Shown here piece by piece: positions 33,755-43,194 of a stretch of 64,000 nucleotides of DNA (positions are counted from its first letter, which is position 1; each line of letters begins with the position of its first letter). The position numbers were made by a program, and so were the translations under genes. The stretch is from NCBI RefSeq assembly GCF_004791585.1, contig NZ_SRUU01000027.1, forward strand, positions 1 to 64,000, written 5' to 3'. A model generated the notes under the pieces. It did not search any database and had not been told where the DNA came from. It saw nothing but the letters and a program-made list of their open reading frames with translations. The stretch is from Mesorhizobium sp. M1C.F.Ca.ET.210.01.1.1. GTDB lineage: Bacteria > Pseudomonadota > Alphaproteobacteria > Rhizobiales > Rhizobiaceae.

Positions 33755-35383
33755 TCAAGTAATCACGCTCGGCTTGTTGCGGCCGGTGTGGCTCTTGATG
33801 CCGGCGATGTCGTCGGCGGCGGCGATGAGGTCGGCGAGCGCTTCCTGCGTGTCGAGATCGTGCCTGGTCTTATCCGGCTCGTAGCGCTCGATGTAGACGC
33901 GCAGCGTTGCGCCGGACGTGCCGGTGCCGGAGAGCCGGAAGACGACGCGCGAGCCGCCTTCGAACAGGATCCGGATGCCCTGGTTCTTGCTCACCGAGCC
34001 GTCGACCGGGTCGTGATAGGCGAAGTCGTCGGCGCTGGCGATCTTCATGCCGCGCACGCTGGTGCCGGGCAGCGAGCCGAGCTTGGCGCGCAGTTCATCG
34101 ACCAGCTTGTTCGCCCGCTCGGTCTCGACCTCCTCGTAGTCGTGACGCGAATAGTAGTTGCGGCCGTAGGTTTCCCAGTGCCTGGTGACGATGTCCTTGC
34201 AGCTTTCGCCGCGCACGGCGAGGATGTTGAGCCACAAAAGCACGGCCCACAGCCCGTCCTTCTCGCGCACATGGTTGGAGCCGGTGCCGGCGCTTTCCTC
34301 GCCGCAGATCGTCGCCATGCCGGCGTCGAGCAGGTTGCCGAAGAACTTCCAGCCGGTCGGCGTCTCGTAAATGCCGATGCCGAGCTTTTCCGCCACGCGG
34401 TCGGCCGCGCCACTGGTCGGCATCGAGCGGGCGATGCCTTTCAGGCCTTCCTTATAGCCCGGCGCCAGATGCGCGTTGGCGGCAAGCATCGCCACCGAAT
34501 CCGACGGGGTGACGAAGATGCCCTTGCCGATGATCAGGTTGCGGTCGCCGTCGCCATCGGAAGCGGCGCCGAAATCCGGCGCGTCCGGCCCCATCATCTC
34601 GTCATAGAGATGCTTGGCATGGACCAGGTTCGGATCGGGGTGATGGCCGCCGAAATCCGGCAGCGGCTTGAAGTTGCGGCAGGTGCCGTTGGGCGCGCCG
34701 AGCCGGCGCTCGAGGATTTCCTTGGCATAAGGGCCGGTCACCGCATGCATGGCGTCGAAGAGCATGCGGAAGCCATATTTGAAGTTGGCGCGGATGGCGT
34801 CGAAATCGAACAGGCTCTCCATCAGCTCGGCATAGTCTTTGACCGGGTCGAAGACCTCGACAGTCATGCCGCCGGCTTTAACGGTGCCGATCGTGTCGAT
34901 GTCGACGGCGCCGATGTCGGCGATCTTGAAGCTCGAGATCGTCTTGGTCTTTTCGAAGATCGCGTCGGTGATCTTCTCCGGCGCCGGGCCGCCATTGCCG
35001 GCATTGTACTTGATGCCGAAGTCCTCATGCGGGCCGCCCGGATTGTGGCTGGCCGACAGGATGATGCCGCCGAAGGTCTTGTATTTGCGGATGATGTTGG
35101 AGGCGGCAGGCGTCGACAGGATGCCGCCCTGCCCGACCATCACCTTGCCGAAGCCGTTGGCGGCGGCCATGGCGATCGCCTTTTGGATGACCTCGCGATT
35201 GTAGAAGCGCCCGTCGCCGCCGATCACCAGCGTCTTGCCCTCGAAACCCTCCAGCGCGTCGAAGATCGACTGGATGAAGTTCTCGGCATAGTGCTCCTGC
35301 TGGAAGACCGGCACCTTCTTGCGCAGGCCCGACGTGCCGGGTTTCTGGTCGTTATAGGGTTTGGTGGGGACGGTTTTGATCAT
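33755..35383 (-). CDS. pgm: phosphoglucomutase
   Basis: A 542-residue alpha-D-glucose phosphoglucomutase, converting glucose 6-phosphate and glucose 1-phosphate. The active-site phosphoserine is in ILSASHNPGGPHEDFG near 110, metal ligands in ASDGDGDRN near 280, the sugar-binding loop in GEESAGTGSNH near 365, and the phosphate-binding loop RLSGTGTSG near the C-terminus. It supplies glucose 1-phosphate for GlgC. The ATG is 3 bp after the glgA stop. Confidence 0.95.
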   Translation of the reverse strand: MIKTVPTKPYNDQKPGTSGLRKKVPVFQQEHYAENFIQSIFDALEGFEGKTLVIGGDGRFYNREVIQKAIAMAAANGFGKVMVGQGGILSTPAASNIIRKYKTFGGIILSASHNPGGPHEDFGIKYNAGNGGPAPEKITDAIFEKTKTISSFKIADIGAVDIDTIGTVKAGGMTVEVFDPVKDYAELMESLFDFDAIRANFKYGFRMLFDAMHAVTGPYAKEILERRLGAPNGTCRNFKPLPDFGGHHPDPNLVHAKHLYDEMMGPDAPDFGAASDGDGDRNLIIGKGIFVTPSDSVAMLAANAHLAPGYKEGLKGIARSMPTSGAADRVAEKLGIGIYETPTGWKFFGNLLDAGMATICGEESAGTGSNHVREKDGLWAVLLWLNILAVRGESCKDIVTRHWETYGRNYYSRHDYEEVETERANKLVDELRAKLGSLPGTSVRGMKIASADDFAYHDPVDGSVSKNQGIRILFEGGSRVVFRLSGTGTSGATLRVYIERYEPDKTRHDLDTQEALADLIAAADDIAGIKSHTGRNKPSVIT

Positions 35384-35386
35384 GCC

Positions 35387-36832
35387 TCAGGCAGCCCTTT
35401 TCGAAAGCAGCAAGCGATAGAGTTCGACATATTTCTCGGCGCTCTTGTCCCACGAGACATCGGCCTTCATGCCCTGGCGCTGGATCGAGGCCCAGGCCTT
35501 GGGATTGGCATGAGCCTCGACCAACTGGCGGATGGCATGCAGCAGCGCGCCGCCATTGTTGGGCGCGAACTGGAAGCCGGTGGCAACCCCTGCCGAAAGC
35601 GCTGCCTCGTTGGCATCGATGATGGTGTCGGCAAGACCGCCGGTGCGGGCGACGATCGGCACGCAGCCATAGCGCAGGCCGTAAAGCTGCGTCAGCCCGC
35701 AAGGCTCGAAGCGCGAGGGGATGACGATGGCGTCGCAGCCGCCTTGCATGACGTGCGAGAGGCCTTCATCATAGCCGATGACGACGCCGACACGGCCGCG
35801 GTGCCGCGCGGCGGCGGCGAGCAGCGAGCCTTCGAGGCCGGCATCGCCTGAACCCAGGACCGCCAGCCGTGCCCCGCGCTGAACAACGCCGTCGACAACC
35901 GCGGCCAGTATGTCCATGCCCTTCTGCCAGGTCAGCCGGCTGACGACGCAAACGATCGGGCTGTCGTCGCTCTCGAGATTGAAGCGCTCCTCGACGGCTT
36001 TGCGGTTTTTGGCGCGCGCCGCAAGCGTGTCGGCCGAATAGTTGGCGACCAGATGCTTGTCGGTCGCCGGATTCCAGATGTCGACATCGATGCCGTTGAC
36101 GATGCCGTAGAGGTCGGTGGCGCGCATGTTGATCAAGCCGTCGAGGCCCATGCCAAATTCCGGCGAGCGGATTTCCTGCGCATAGGTCGGGCTCACCGTG
36201 GTGATCGCCCAGGCGGCCTGCAGGCCCGCCTTGAGATAGCCGACGCCGCCATAATATTCGACGCCGTCGAGCTGCATCGCCACGGCCGGCAGGCCGAGTT
36301 CGCCGAAGATACCGGCACCGAACTGGCCCTGGAAGGCAAGATTGTGCACGGTGATCAGCGACGGCACGCCGACCGCCTTGCCGTAGCGCATATAGGCGAG
36401 CGTCATCGCCGACTGCCAGTCATGGGCGTGCACGATATCGGGCTGGTAGCCGGAGATCGCCCCTCCGGCGATGTCGCCGCCGACCTGGCTCAGCGCCGCG
36501 AAGCGCCGCCAGTTGTCGGGCCAGTCGGAGCCGGAGACGGTACCATAGGGGCCGCCCTGGCGGTCGAAGAGATGCGGCGCGTCGAGCACGAAAAGGTCGA
36601 GCTCGCCGATCTTGACGGCATGGATCGAAGCCTTGCCGCCCTGCAGCAGCGGATACTGGTAAACAGCCTTCTTTTTCTTGAAAGCCTCCATCACCACCGG
36701 ATAGCCGGGAACCAGCGTGCGCATCGCCACGCCCTTGCCGGAAAGCGCGATCGGCAGCGCGCCTGTCACGTCGGCAAGCCCGCCGGTCTTGATCAGCGGG
36801 AAGATTTCGGGCGTGACCGACAGAACCTGCAT
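35387..36832 (-). CDS. glgA: glycogen synthase
   Basis: A 481-residue GT5 glycogen synthase using ADP-glucose. The N-terminal ADP-glucose loop KTGGLADV is at residues 15-22. HAHDWQSAMT and the C-terminal SRFEPCGLTQLYGLRYGC with TGGLADTI are the other family motifs. The start at 36832 (MQVLSVTPEIFPL) fits the family; an ATG 3 codons upstream is possible. It follows glgC after a short gap carrying degenerate repeats. Confidence 0.95.
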   Translation of the reverse strand: MQVLSVTPEIFPLIKTGGLADVTGALPIALSGKGVAMRTLVPGYPVVMEAFKKKKAVYQYPLLQGGKASIHAVKIGELDLFVLDAPHLFDRQGGPYGTVSGSDWPDNWRRFAALSQVGGDIAGGAISGYQPDIVHAHDWQSAMTLAYMRYGKAVGVPSLITVHNLAFQGQFGAGIFGELGLPAVAMQLDGVEYYGGVGYLKAGLQAAWAITTVSPTYAQEIRSPEFGMGLDGLINMRATDLYGIVNGIDVDIWNPATDKHLVANYSADTLAARAKNRKAVEERFNLESDDSPIVCVVSRLTWQKGMDILAAVVDGVVQRGARLAVLGSGDAGLEGSLLAAAARHRGRVGVVIGYDEGLSHVMQGGCDAIVIPSRFEPCGLTQLYGLRYGCVPIVARTGGLADTIIDANEAALSAGVATGFQFAPNNGGALLHAIRQLVEAHANPKAWASIQRQGMKADVSWDKSAEKYVELYRLLLSKRAA

Positions 36833-36862
36833 GCGTTCCACATTCCGATGTTAAAATGACAG

Positions 36863-36949
36863 CCTGGTGATCAAACTGACAACTTGCTGATCAACCCTAT
36901 CAGGTTGACAGCTTGTTGATCGACCTGGTCAAGTCGACAACTTGTTAAT
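36863..36949 (-). repeat. four degenerate repeats at the glgC 3' end and glgC-glgA gap
   Basis: Plus-strand copies of GACARCYTGBTRAT end near 36871, 36891, 36920 and 36949, spaced 20, 29 and 29 bp. The last copy encodes the end of GlgC (residues INKLST); the other three lie beyond the stop codon. This looks like repeated duplication of the gene's 3' tail. Confidence 0.6.
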
Positions 36950-38194
36950 CATGTCCTGCGTGATCAGGCAGATGCCCTTTTCCGAAACGCGGAAGCGCTT
37001 GGCGTCGAGCGCTGGGTCCTCGCCCACCACCAGTCCTTCCGGAATGTGCACGCCGTGGTCGATGACGACGCGCTTGAGGCGCGCGTTGCGGCCGACCTGG
37101 ACGTCGGGCAACATCACCACCTCCTCGAGCTTGGAATAGGAGTTAATGCGCGCCCCGGTGAAGATCAGGCTGCGGCGCAGCGATGCGCCGGAGACGATGC
37201 AGTCCCCGGACACCAGAGAGGAGATCGCCTCGCCGCGGCGGCCGTCCTCGTCGTGCACGAATTTTGCCGGCGGCTTCAATTCGGCATAGGTCCAGATCGG
37301 CCAGTCGCGGTCGTAGAGGTCGAGCTCGGGCGTGATGTCGGTCAGGTCGATATTGGCTTCCCAATAGGCGTCCACCGTTCCTACATCGCGCCAGTACGGC
37401 TCGGCCTCATGCGAAGAGCGCACGCAGGACTTGGCAAAGCGGTGGGCGATCGCCTTACCGTGCTGGACGATATAGGGGATGATATCCTTGCCGAAGTCGC
37501 GGCTGGAACCAGGTTCGGCGGCGTCGCGGCGCAGCTGCTCCATCAGGAACTTGGTCTTGAAGACATAGATGCCCATCGATGCCAGGGCGAACTCCGGCTT
37601 GTCGGGGATGCCGGGCGGATCGGCGGGTTTTTCGACGAAGGCGATGATGTTGTCCTTGCCATCGACATGCATGACGCCGAAGCCGGTTGCCTCCATGCGC
37701 GGCACTTCGAGACAGCCGACGGTGACGTCGGCATTGGCGTCGACGTGCTGGCGTAGCATCAGCTCGTAGTCCATCTTGTAGATGTGGTCGCCGGCGAGGA
37801 TCACCATGTATTCGGGGCCGTAGGCCTCGATGATGTCGATGTTCTGGTAGACGGCGTCCGCCGTGCCCTCGTACCACTGCGTTTCGGAGACGCGCTGCGA
37901 GGCCGGCAGGATGTCGAAGCTCTCGTTTCGCTCAGGCCTGAGGAAGTTCCAGCCGCGTTGCAGGTGGCGGATCAGCGAGTGCGCCTTGTACTGCGTGGCG
38001 ACGCCAAGGCGGCGGATGCCGGAGTTCAACGCATTGGAGAGCGCAAAATCGATGATACGCGTCTTGCCGCCGAAATAGACCGCAGGCTTGGCGCGCCGGT
38101 CGGTCAGCTCCTTGAGGCGGCTGCCGCGGCCGCCGGCAAGCACATAGGCCATGGCATCACGCGCCAGCGGCTGGGTTCTCTTGATATCTGCCAT
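36929..38194 (-). CDS. glgC: glucose-1-phosphate adenylyltransferase
   Basis: A 421-residue ADP-glucose pyrophosphorylase, the committed step of glycogen synthesis. The N-terminal motif AYVLAGGRGSRLKELTDRR is at 15-33, with AKPAVYFGGKTRIIDF after it. AGDHIYKMDYE holds the metal aspartate, and GFGVMHVD and the lysine of VEKPADPP contact the sugar. The C-terminal beta-helix domain is complete. The start MADIKRT at 38194 is chosen by family length. Confidence 0.95.
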   Translation of the reverse strand: MADIKRTQPLARDAMAYVLAGGRGSRLKELTDRRAKPAVYFGGKTRIIDFALSNALNSGIRRLGVATQYKAHSLIRHLQRGWNFLRPERNESFDILPASQRVSETQWYEGTADAVYQNIDIIEAYGPEYMVILAGDHIYKMDYELMLRQHVDANADVTVGCLEVPRMEATGFGVMHVDGKDNIIAFVEKPADPPGIPDKPEFALASMGIYVFKTKFLMEQLRRDAAEPGSSRDFGKDIIPYIVQHGKAIAHRFAKSCVRSSHEAEPYWRDVGTVDAYWEANIDLTDITPELDLYDRDWPIWTYAELKPPAKFVHDEDGRRGEAISSLVSGDCIVSGASLRRSLIFTGARINSYSKLEEVVMLPDVQVGRNARLKRVVIDHGVHIPEGLVVGEDPALDAKRFRVSEKGICLITQDMINKLST

Positions 38195-38255
38195 TGTTAC
38201 CCTCCCAAGTAAGCTGCCCGGACCATTGCCTTGGCCAGATGAGATATCATCTGCT

Positions 38256-40469
38256 TCAGTCCGCGACGAATTCCAGCATGATCGTCGACAGCGGTGGCAA
38301 CAGCATCGTCGCCGACGTGCCGCCTCCTTCACTGCTGGCCACGACCATGCCGCCATTGCCCATGCCGGAGCCGCCGTATTCGGCGGCATCAGTGTTGATG
38401 ATCTCGCGCCATTCTCCCGCCTTCGGCAGCGGCACGCGATAGTTCTCGCGCGGCACAGGCGTGAAATTGGAAATGACGGCGATCGGGTTGCCGTCCGGCG
38501 CGCTGCGCAGCCAGGCGAAGACCGAGTTGTCGCGATCGTCGACGATCAGCCAGGAGAAGCCGCCCGGCTCGCAGTCGCGCGCATGCAGCGCCGGACGCGA
38601 GCGGTAGAGGTAGTTCAAGTCCCGCACCGTCTGCCAGACGCCGCGGTGCGGGGCGAAGTCGAGCAGGTTCCAGTCGAGCGCGCGCTCCTCACTCCACTCG
38701 CGGCGTTGGGCGAATTCCTGCCCCATGAACAGAAGCTTCTTGCCGGGATAGCCCCACATGAAGGCGTAGTAGGCGCGCAGGGTGGCGAATTTCTGCCAGT
38801 CGTCGCCGGCCATCTTGTTGAGCAATGTGCCCTTGCCGTGCACGACCTCGTCGTGGGAGAGCGGCAAGACGAAATTCTCGGAGAATGCGTAGATCAGGCC
38901 GAAGGTGATGTCGTTGTGGTGGTGCTTGCGATAAATCGGCTCCTTGGAGAAATACTCCAGCGTGTCGTGCATGAAGCCCATGTTCCACTTGAAGCCGAAG
39001 CCGAGACCGTCTTCATGCACGGGGCGCGAGACCTTCGGCCATGAAGTCGATTCCTCGGCGATCGTCATAACGCCGGGATGGTGGCCGTAGAGCTCCTTGT
39101 TCATTTTCTGCAGGAAGCTGACGGCCTCCAGGTTCTCGCGCCCGCCCTTCTCGTTGGGGATCCACTCGCCGGCCTTGCGCGAATAATCGAGGTAGAGCAT
39201 CGAGGCGACGGCGTCGACGCGCAGGCCGTCGACATGGTATTTTTCGGCCCAGAACAGCGCATTGTTGACGAGGAACGACACCACCTCGCGGCGGCCGAAA
39301 TTGTAGATCGCGGTGTTCCAGTCGGGATGAAAGCCCTGGCGCGGATCAGCGTGCTCGTAGAGCGCAGTGCCGTCGAACTTCACCAGCCCATGCTCGTCGA
39401 CCGGGAAATGTGCCGGCACCCAGTCAAGGATGACGCCGACGCCGGCGCGATGCGCGCCGTCGACGAAGCGCGCGAAGCCGTCGGGATCGCCGAAACGGGC
39501 GGTCGGCGCATAGAGGCCGGTCGTCTGGTAACCCCAGGATGGGTCGTAAGGATGCTCGGAAATCGGCAGGAACTCGATATGGGTGAAGCCGGTGTCGACC
39601 ACGTAAGGGATCAGCTGCGCGGCGAGCTCGTCCCAGGTTAGGAAAGTGCCGTCGTCGCGGCGCTGCCACGAGCCGGCATGGACCTCGTAGATCGAGATCG
39701 CCTCGCGTCGAGGATCGGCCTTTTGCCAGAAGCTGCGATGCGCTTCGTCGCCCCATTTATGCGCCATCGGCGGGGCCGTCACCGAAGCTGTCGCCGGACG
39801 CAGCTCGGATTCGAAGGCGAAGGGATCGGCCTTGAGCGGCAGCCTGACACCGTCGGGGCCGATGATCTCGAACTTATAGGGCCGGCCGGCGCCAAGCTCG
39901 GGTATGAACAGTTCCCAGATGCCGGTGTCCTTGCGGTCGCGCATCGTGTGCCGGCGGCCGTCCCAGTCGTTGAACGCGCCCACCACCGAAACGCGCCTCG
40001 CATTCGGCGCCCAGACGGCGAAGTGCACACCGGTGGCGCCCTCATGCTCAATGATATGGGCGCCGAGCTTGTCGAAGAGCCTTAGGTGCGAGCCTTCGGC
40101 CATGTAGTAGTCGTCCATCGGTCCCAGCACCGGGCCGAAGGAATAGGGATCAGTCAGCCACCAGTCGCCCCCGGCGTTTTTCGCGTGGTAGCGCAGCGGC
40201 TGATGTTTGCGGATCGAAAGCTTGCCCTCGAAGAAGCCGGCATCATGGCTGCGGTCGAGTTCGCCGACCTCCTTACCGGTCAGCGTATAGGCCGTGACGG
40301 ACTCAGCGTTGGGCACGAAGCAGCGGGCGACAAAGCCTTTGCCGGCTTCATGCACGCCGAGAACCGCAAAGGGATCGCCATGCGTTCCGGCGACAATCGC
40401 CGCGACATCGCCGGCTGGCGCCAGTCCGTCCGGCCCGCTTGTCGCAGCGGTCGCGCGCGGCTTCCTCAT
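38256..40469 (-). CDS. glgB: glycogen branching enzyme
   Basis: A 737-residue GH13 branching enzyme with two N-terminal carbohydrate-binding-type domains (GDPFAVLGVHEAGKG; FAVWAPNARRVSVVGAFNDW) and a catalytic barrel: DWVPAHFPVDEHGL, DGLRVDAVASMLYLDYSR (nucleophile), MTIAEESTSW (acid) and LPLSHDEVVHGKG. It adds alpha-1,6 branches to GlgA product. Full length. Lies between glgP and glgC, transcribed leftward. Confidence 0.95.
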   Translation of the reverse strand: MRKPRATAATSGPDGLAPAGDVAAIVAGTHGDPFAVLGVHEAGKGFVARCFVPNAESVTAYTLTGKEVGELDRSHDAGFFEGKLSIRKHQPLRYHAKNAGGDWWLTDPYSFGPVLGPMDDYYMAEGSHLRLFDKLGAHIIEHEGATGVHFAVWAPNARRVSVVGAFNDWDGRRHTMRDRKDTGIWELFIPELGAGRPYKFEIIGPDGVRLPLKADPFAFESELRPATASVTAPPMAHKWGDEAHRSFWQKADPRREAISIYEVHAGSWQRRDDGTFLTWDELAAQLIPYVVDTGFTHIEFLPISEHPYDPSWGYQTTGLYAPTARFGDPDGFARFVDGAHRAGVGVILDWVPAHFPVDEHGLVKFDGTALYEHADPRQGFHPDWNTAIYNFGRREVVSFLVNNALFWAEKYHVDGLRVDAVASMLYLDYSRKAGEWIPNEKGGRENLEAVSFLQKMNKELYGHHPGVMTIAEESTSWPKVSRPVHEDGLGFGFKWNMGFMHDTLEYFSKEPIYRKHHHNDITFGLIYAFSENFVLPLSHDEVVHGKGTLLNKMAGDDWQKFATLRAYYAFMWGYPGKKLLFMGQEFAQRREWSEERALDWNLLDFAPHRGVWQTVRDLNYLYRSRPALHARDCEPGGFSWLIVDDRDNSVFAWLRSAPDGNPIAVISNFTPVPRENYRVPLPKAGEWREIINTDAAEYGGSGMGNGGMVVASSEGGGTSATMLLPPLSTIMLEFVAD

Positions 40470-40519
40470 CAGGCAGCGTCCCTCCCTGGGAACTATTTTT
40501 TGGTTTGTCCATATCCTTG

Positions 40520-40552
40520 CCCAAAACCGCTACGCACTTTTGGGCGACATGC
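40520..40552. repeat. palindromic intergenic repeat, copy 2
   Basis: CCCAAAA (40520-40526) pairs with TTTTGGG (40538-40544) around CCGCTACGCAC, followed by CGACATGC. It closely matches copy 1 near 22,400 on its 3' side. It lies in the glgP-glgB gap and could form a hairpin in the glycogen transcript. Confidence 0.6.
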
Positions 40553-40586
40553 ACGACCACGGTGTTCGTGGCCTCATGCAATCACA

Positions 40587-43049
40587 TCAGACAGGTACGT
40601 TCCAGATTTCTTTCGCGTATTGGCGGATGGTGCGATCGGACGAGAACCAGCCGACGCGGGCGACATTGCGGATGGCGCGCGCGTACCAGTCGGGACTGTT
40701 GCGCCACACGTCGTCGACCTCGCGCTGGCAGGCCGCATAGGAATCGAAATCGGCCGCCACCATGAACCAGTCACTCTGATAGAGACCATTCATGAGGTCG
40801 CGGTAGCGGTTGGGATCGTCGGGCGAGAAGACGCCGGACGAGATCGCTGAAACCGCCTGCGACAGTTCCGGCGAGGACTCGATCACGCCGCGCGGATTGT
40901 AGCCGTTGGCGCGCCGGTCGGCGACCTCGGCAGTGGTGAGGCCGAAGATGAAGATGTTGTCGTCGCCGACGTGCTCCTTGATCTCGACATTGGCGCCGTC
41001 GAGCGTACCGATGGTCAAGGCGCCGTTCAGCGCGAACTTCATGTTGCCGGTGCCGGAGGCCTCCATGCCGGCGGTCGAGATCTGCTCGGAAAGATCGGCG
41101 GCCGGCATCATCAGCTCGGCCAGGCTGACATTGTAGTTCGGCACGAACACCACCTTCAGCAGGCCGCGCACCGCCGGATCGCGGTTGATGACCTTGGCGA
41201 CGTCGTTGGCCAGCTTGATGATGAGCTTGGCGTTGTGGTAGCTGGGCGCCGCCTTGCCGGCGAAGAATTTCACCCGCGGCATCCAGTCCCGCTCCGGATG
41301 CGAGCGGATCTGGTCGTAAAGCGCGATCGCCTCGAGGATGTTGAGCAGCTGGCGCTTGTATTCATGGATGCGCTTGACCTGGATGTCGAACAGCGCCGAC
41401 GGATCGAGCTTGATGCCGAGCCGGTCGGCGACAAGGTTCGAGAGCCTCACCTTGTTCTGCCGCTTCACCGCGGCAAACTTTTCGCGGAAGGCGGCATCGT
41501 CGGCAAGAGGATCAAGATCCTTGATCGCCTCGATATTGTCCATGAAGCGGTCGCCGATCGCCTCGCGGGCAAGCGCGGTGAGGCCTGGATTGCACTGGAT
41601 CAGCCAACGCCTGGGCGTGATGCCGTTGGTCTTGTTGTTGATGCGGCCGGGATAGAGCTTGTGGAGATCAGCGAACACTGTCTCCTTCATCAGCTCGGTG
41701 TGGAGCGCCGAAACGCCGTTGATCGAATGCGAGCCGACGAAGGCGAGATTGCCCATCCGCACGCGGCGGTCGCCATTTTCCTGGATCAGCGAAATGCGGG
41801 CTATCTGGTCGACCGAGAATTTTCGGGTCGCCCGCGCCTCCAGCAGCACCTCAGCGTTGATGGCATAGACGATCTGCATATGGCGCGGCAGCAGACGCTC
41901 AAACAGCGGCACCGGCCAGCTTTCCAGCGCTTCGGGAAGAAGTGTGTGGTTGGTATAGGCGAAGGTGCGCTTGGTGAGGTCCCAGGCAAGGTCGAAATCC
42001 ATGCCGTGGACGTCCATCAGAAGCCGCATCAGCTCCGGCACGGCGACCGCCGGATGGGTGTCATTGAGATGGATCGCGGCCTTGTCGGGCAGCGACTTCA
42101 GGTCGCCATATTGGCTGAGATGGCGCTGGAGGATGTCCTGCAGAGAGGCGGTGGAGAAGAAATATTCCTGCCTCAGCCTGAGCTCCTGCCCGGCCATGTG
42201 GGAATCGGCCGGATAGAGCACACGCGACAGCGCGTCAGCCTTGTTGCTTTCGGCAAGCGCACCGATGTGGTCGCCGGCGTTGAACTTGTCGAGCAGGATC
42301 GGGTCGATCGGCATGCCGGACCACAGCCGCAGCGTGTTGACTCGCTTCGCCCGCCAACCCGCGACCGGCGTATCATAGGCGACGGCCAAAACATGCTCTG
42401 TCGGCTTCCAGACATGGCGCTCCAGCCGGCCGTCCTTGGAGGTGATCGATTCCACCGAGCCGCCGAAGCCGACCTCGAAGGAACGTTCGCGCCGTTCGAA
42501 CTCCCAAGGGTTGCCGTGGTCGAGCCATGTTTCCGGCAATTCGACCTGCCAGCCGTCATGGATTTCCTGGCGGAACATGCCGTTGGCATAGCGGATACCG
42601 TAGCCATGCGCGGGGATGTCGACCGTCGCCATGCTCTCCATGAAGCAGGCGGCGAGCCGGCCGAGGCCGCCGTTGCCGAGAGCTGCGTCCGGCTCGAGGC
42701 CGGCGATGAGGTCGAGATCGACGCCGAGCGAGGCAAGCGCCTCGCGCATATTCTCCATCAGGTCGAGATTTGAGAAGGCGTCGCGCATCAGGCGCCCGAT
42801 CAGGAATTCGAGCGAGAGGTAATAGACGCGCTTTTCCTGCTGGTCGTAGGCTTCCTTGGTCGCCTGGATCCAGTTGTCGACGATGCGGTCACGCACGACT
42901 TTGATCGAGGCGGTCAGCCAGTCATGGGGCGTGGCGACGGTGGTGTCCTTGCCGAGCCGGTATTTCAGCGACATCAAGACTTCTTCGGCGAGCGTCTTGG
43001 GGTCGGGATGGTCGAGAGCGGGGGCTTCGATCGTCATGTCGGATGTCAT
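40587..43049 (-). CDS. glgP: glycogen phosphorylase
   Basis: An 820-residue GT35 phosphorylase releasing glucose 1-phosphate from glycogen. The pyridoxal-phosphate lysine is in EASGTGNMKFALNGALTIGT near residue 650, followed by DGANVEI. N-terminal GNGGLGRLAACF and the central KRIHEYKRQLLN are typical. The start is at 43049 or 4 codons later. It appears to be the first gene of the leftward glycogen cluster. Upstream DNA up to 43,195 holds no gene. Confidence 0.95.
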   Translation of the reverse strand: MTSDMTIEAPALDHPDPKTLAEEVLMSLKYRLGKDTTVATPHDWLTASIKVVRDRIVDNWIQATKEAYDQQEKRVYYLSLEFLIGRLMRDAFSNLDLMENMREALASLGVDLDLIAGLEPDAALGNGGLGRLAACFMESMATVDIPAHGYGIRYANGMFRQEIHDGWQVELPETWLDHGNPWEFERRERSFEVGFGGSVESITSKDGRLERHVWKPTEHVLAVAYDTPVAGWRAKRVNTLRLWSGMPIDPILLDKFNAGDHIGALAESNKADALSRVLYPADSHMAGQELRLRQEYFFSTASLQDILQRHLSQYGDLKSLPDKAAIHLNDTHPAVAVPELMRLLMDVHGMDFDLAWDLTKRTFAYTNHTLLPEALESWPVPLFERLLPRHMQIVYAINAEVLLEARATRKFSVDQIARISLIQENGDRRVRMGNLAFVGSHSINGVSALHTELMKETVFADLHKLYPGRINNKTNGITPRRWLIQCNPGLTALAREAIGDRFMDNIEAIKDLDPLADDAAFREKFAAVKRQNKVRLSNLVADRLGIKLDPSALFDIQVKRIHEYKRQLLNILEAIALYDQIRSHPERDWMPRVKFFAGKAAPSYHNAKLIIKLANDVAKVINRDPAVRGLLKVVFVPNYNVSLAELMMPAADLSEQISTAGMEASGTGNMKFALNGALTIGTLDGANVEIKEHVGDDNIFIFGLTTAEVADRRANGYNPRGVIESSPELSQAVSAISSGVFSPDDPNRYRDLMNGLYQSDWFMVAADFDSYAACQREVDDVWRNSPDWYARAIRNVARVGWFSSDRTIRQYAKEIWNVPV

Positions 43050-43194
43050 ATCGCCTCTCGTTCGGTTGGCCTGATCATACCGGCTTTCGCCGTTTCTCCT
43101 ACCCTGCTTTGCCGCGCTGCAGCATATACCAAATCGATTTAGGCAACGATGTCCATCTGGTGCCCCCGCGGCTATTTAGTGTGGTGGATGGGGA

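Noticed and set aside
33647..35851. Very long plus-strand open frame (734 codons) opposite pgm and glgA
   Set aside because: It is the antisense shadow of two certain enzymes in GC-rich DNA, with no domain or start site. Long shadows also lie opposite glgP (40971-42773), cysNC (53449-55692) and the CapD-like gene (59924-62083).
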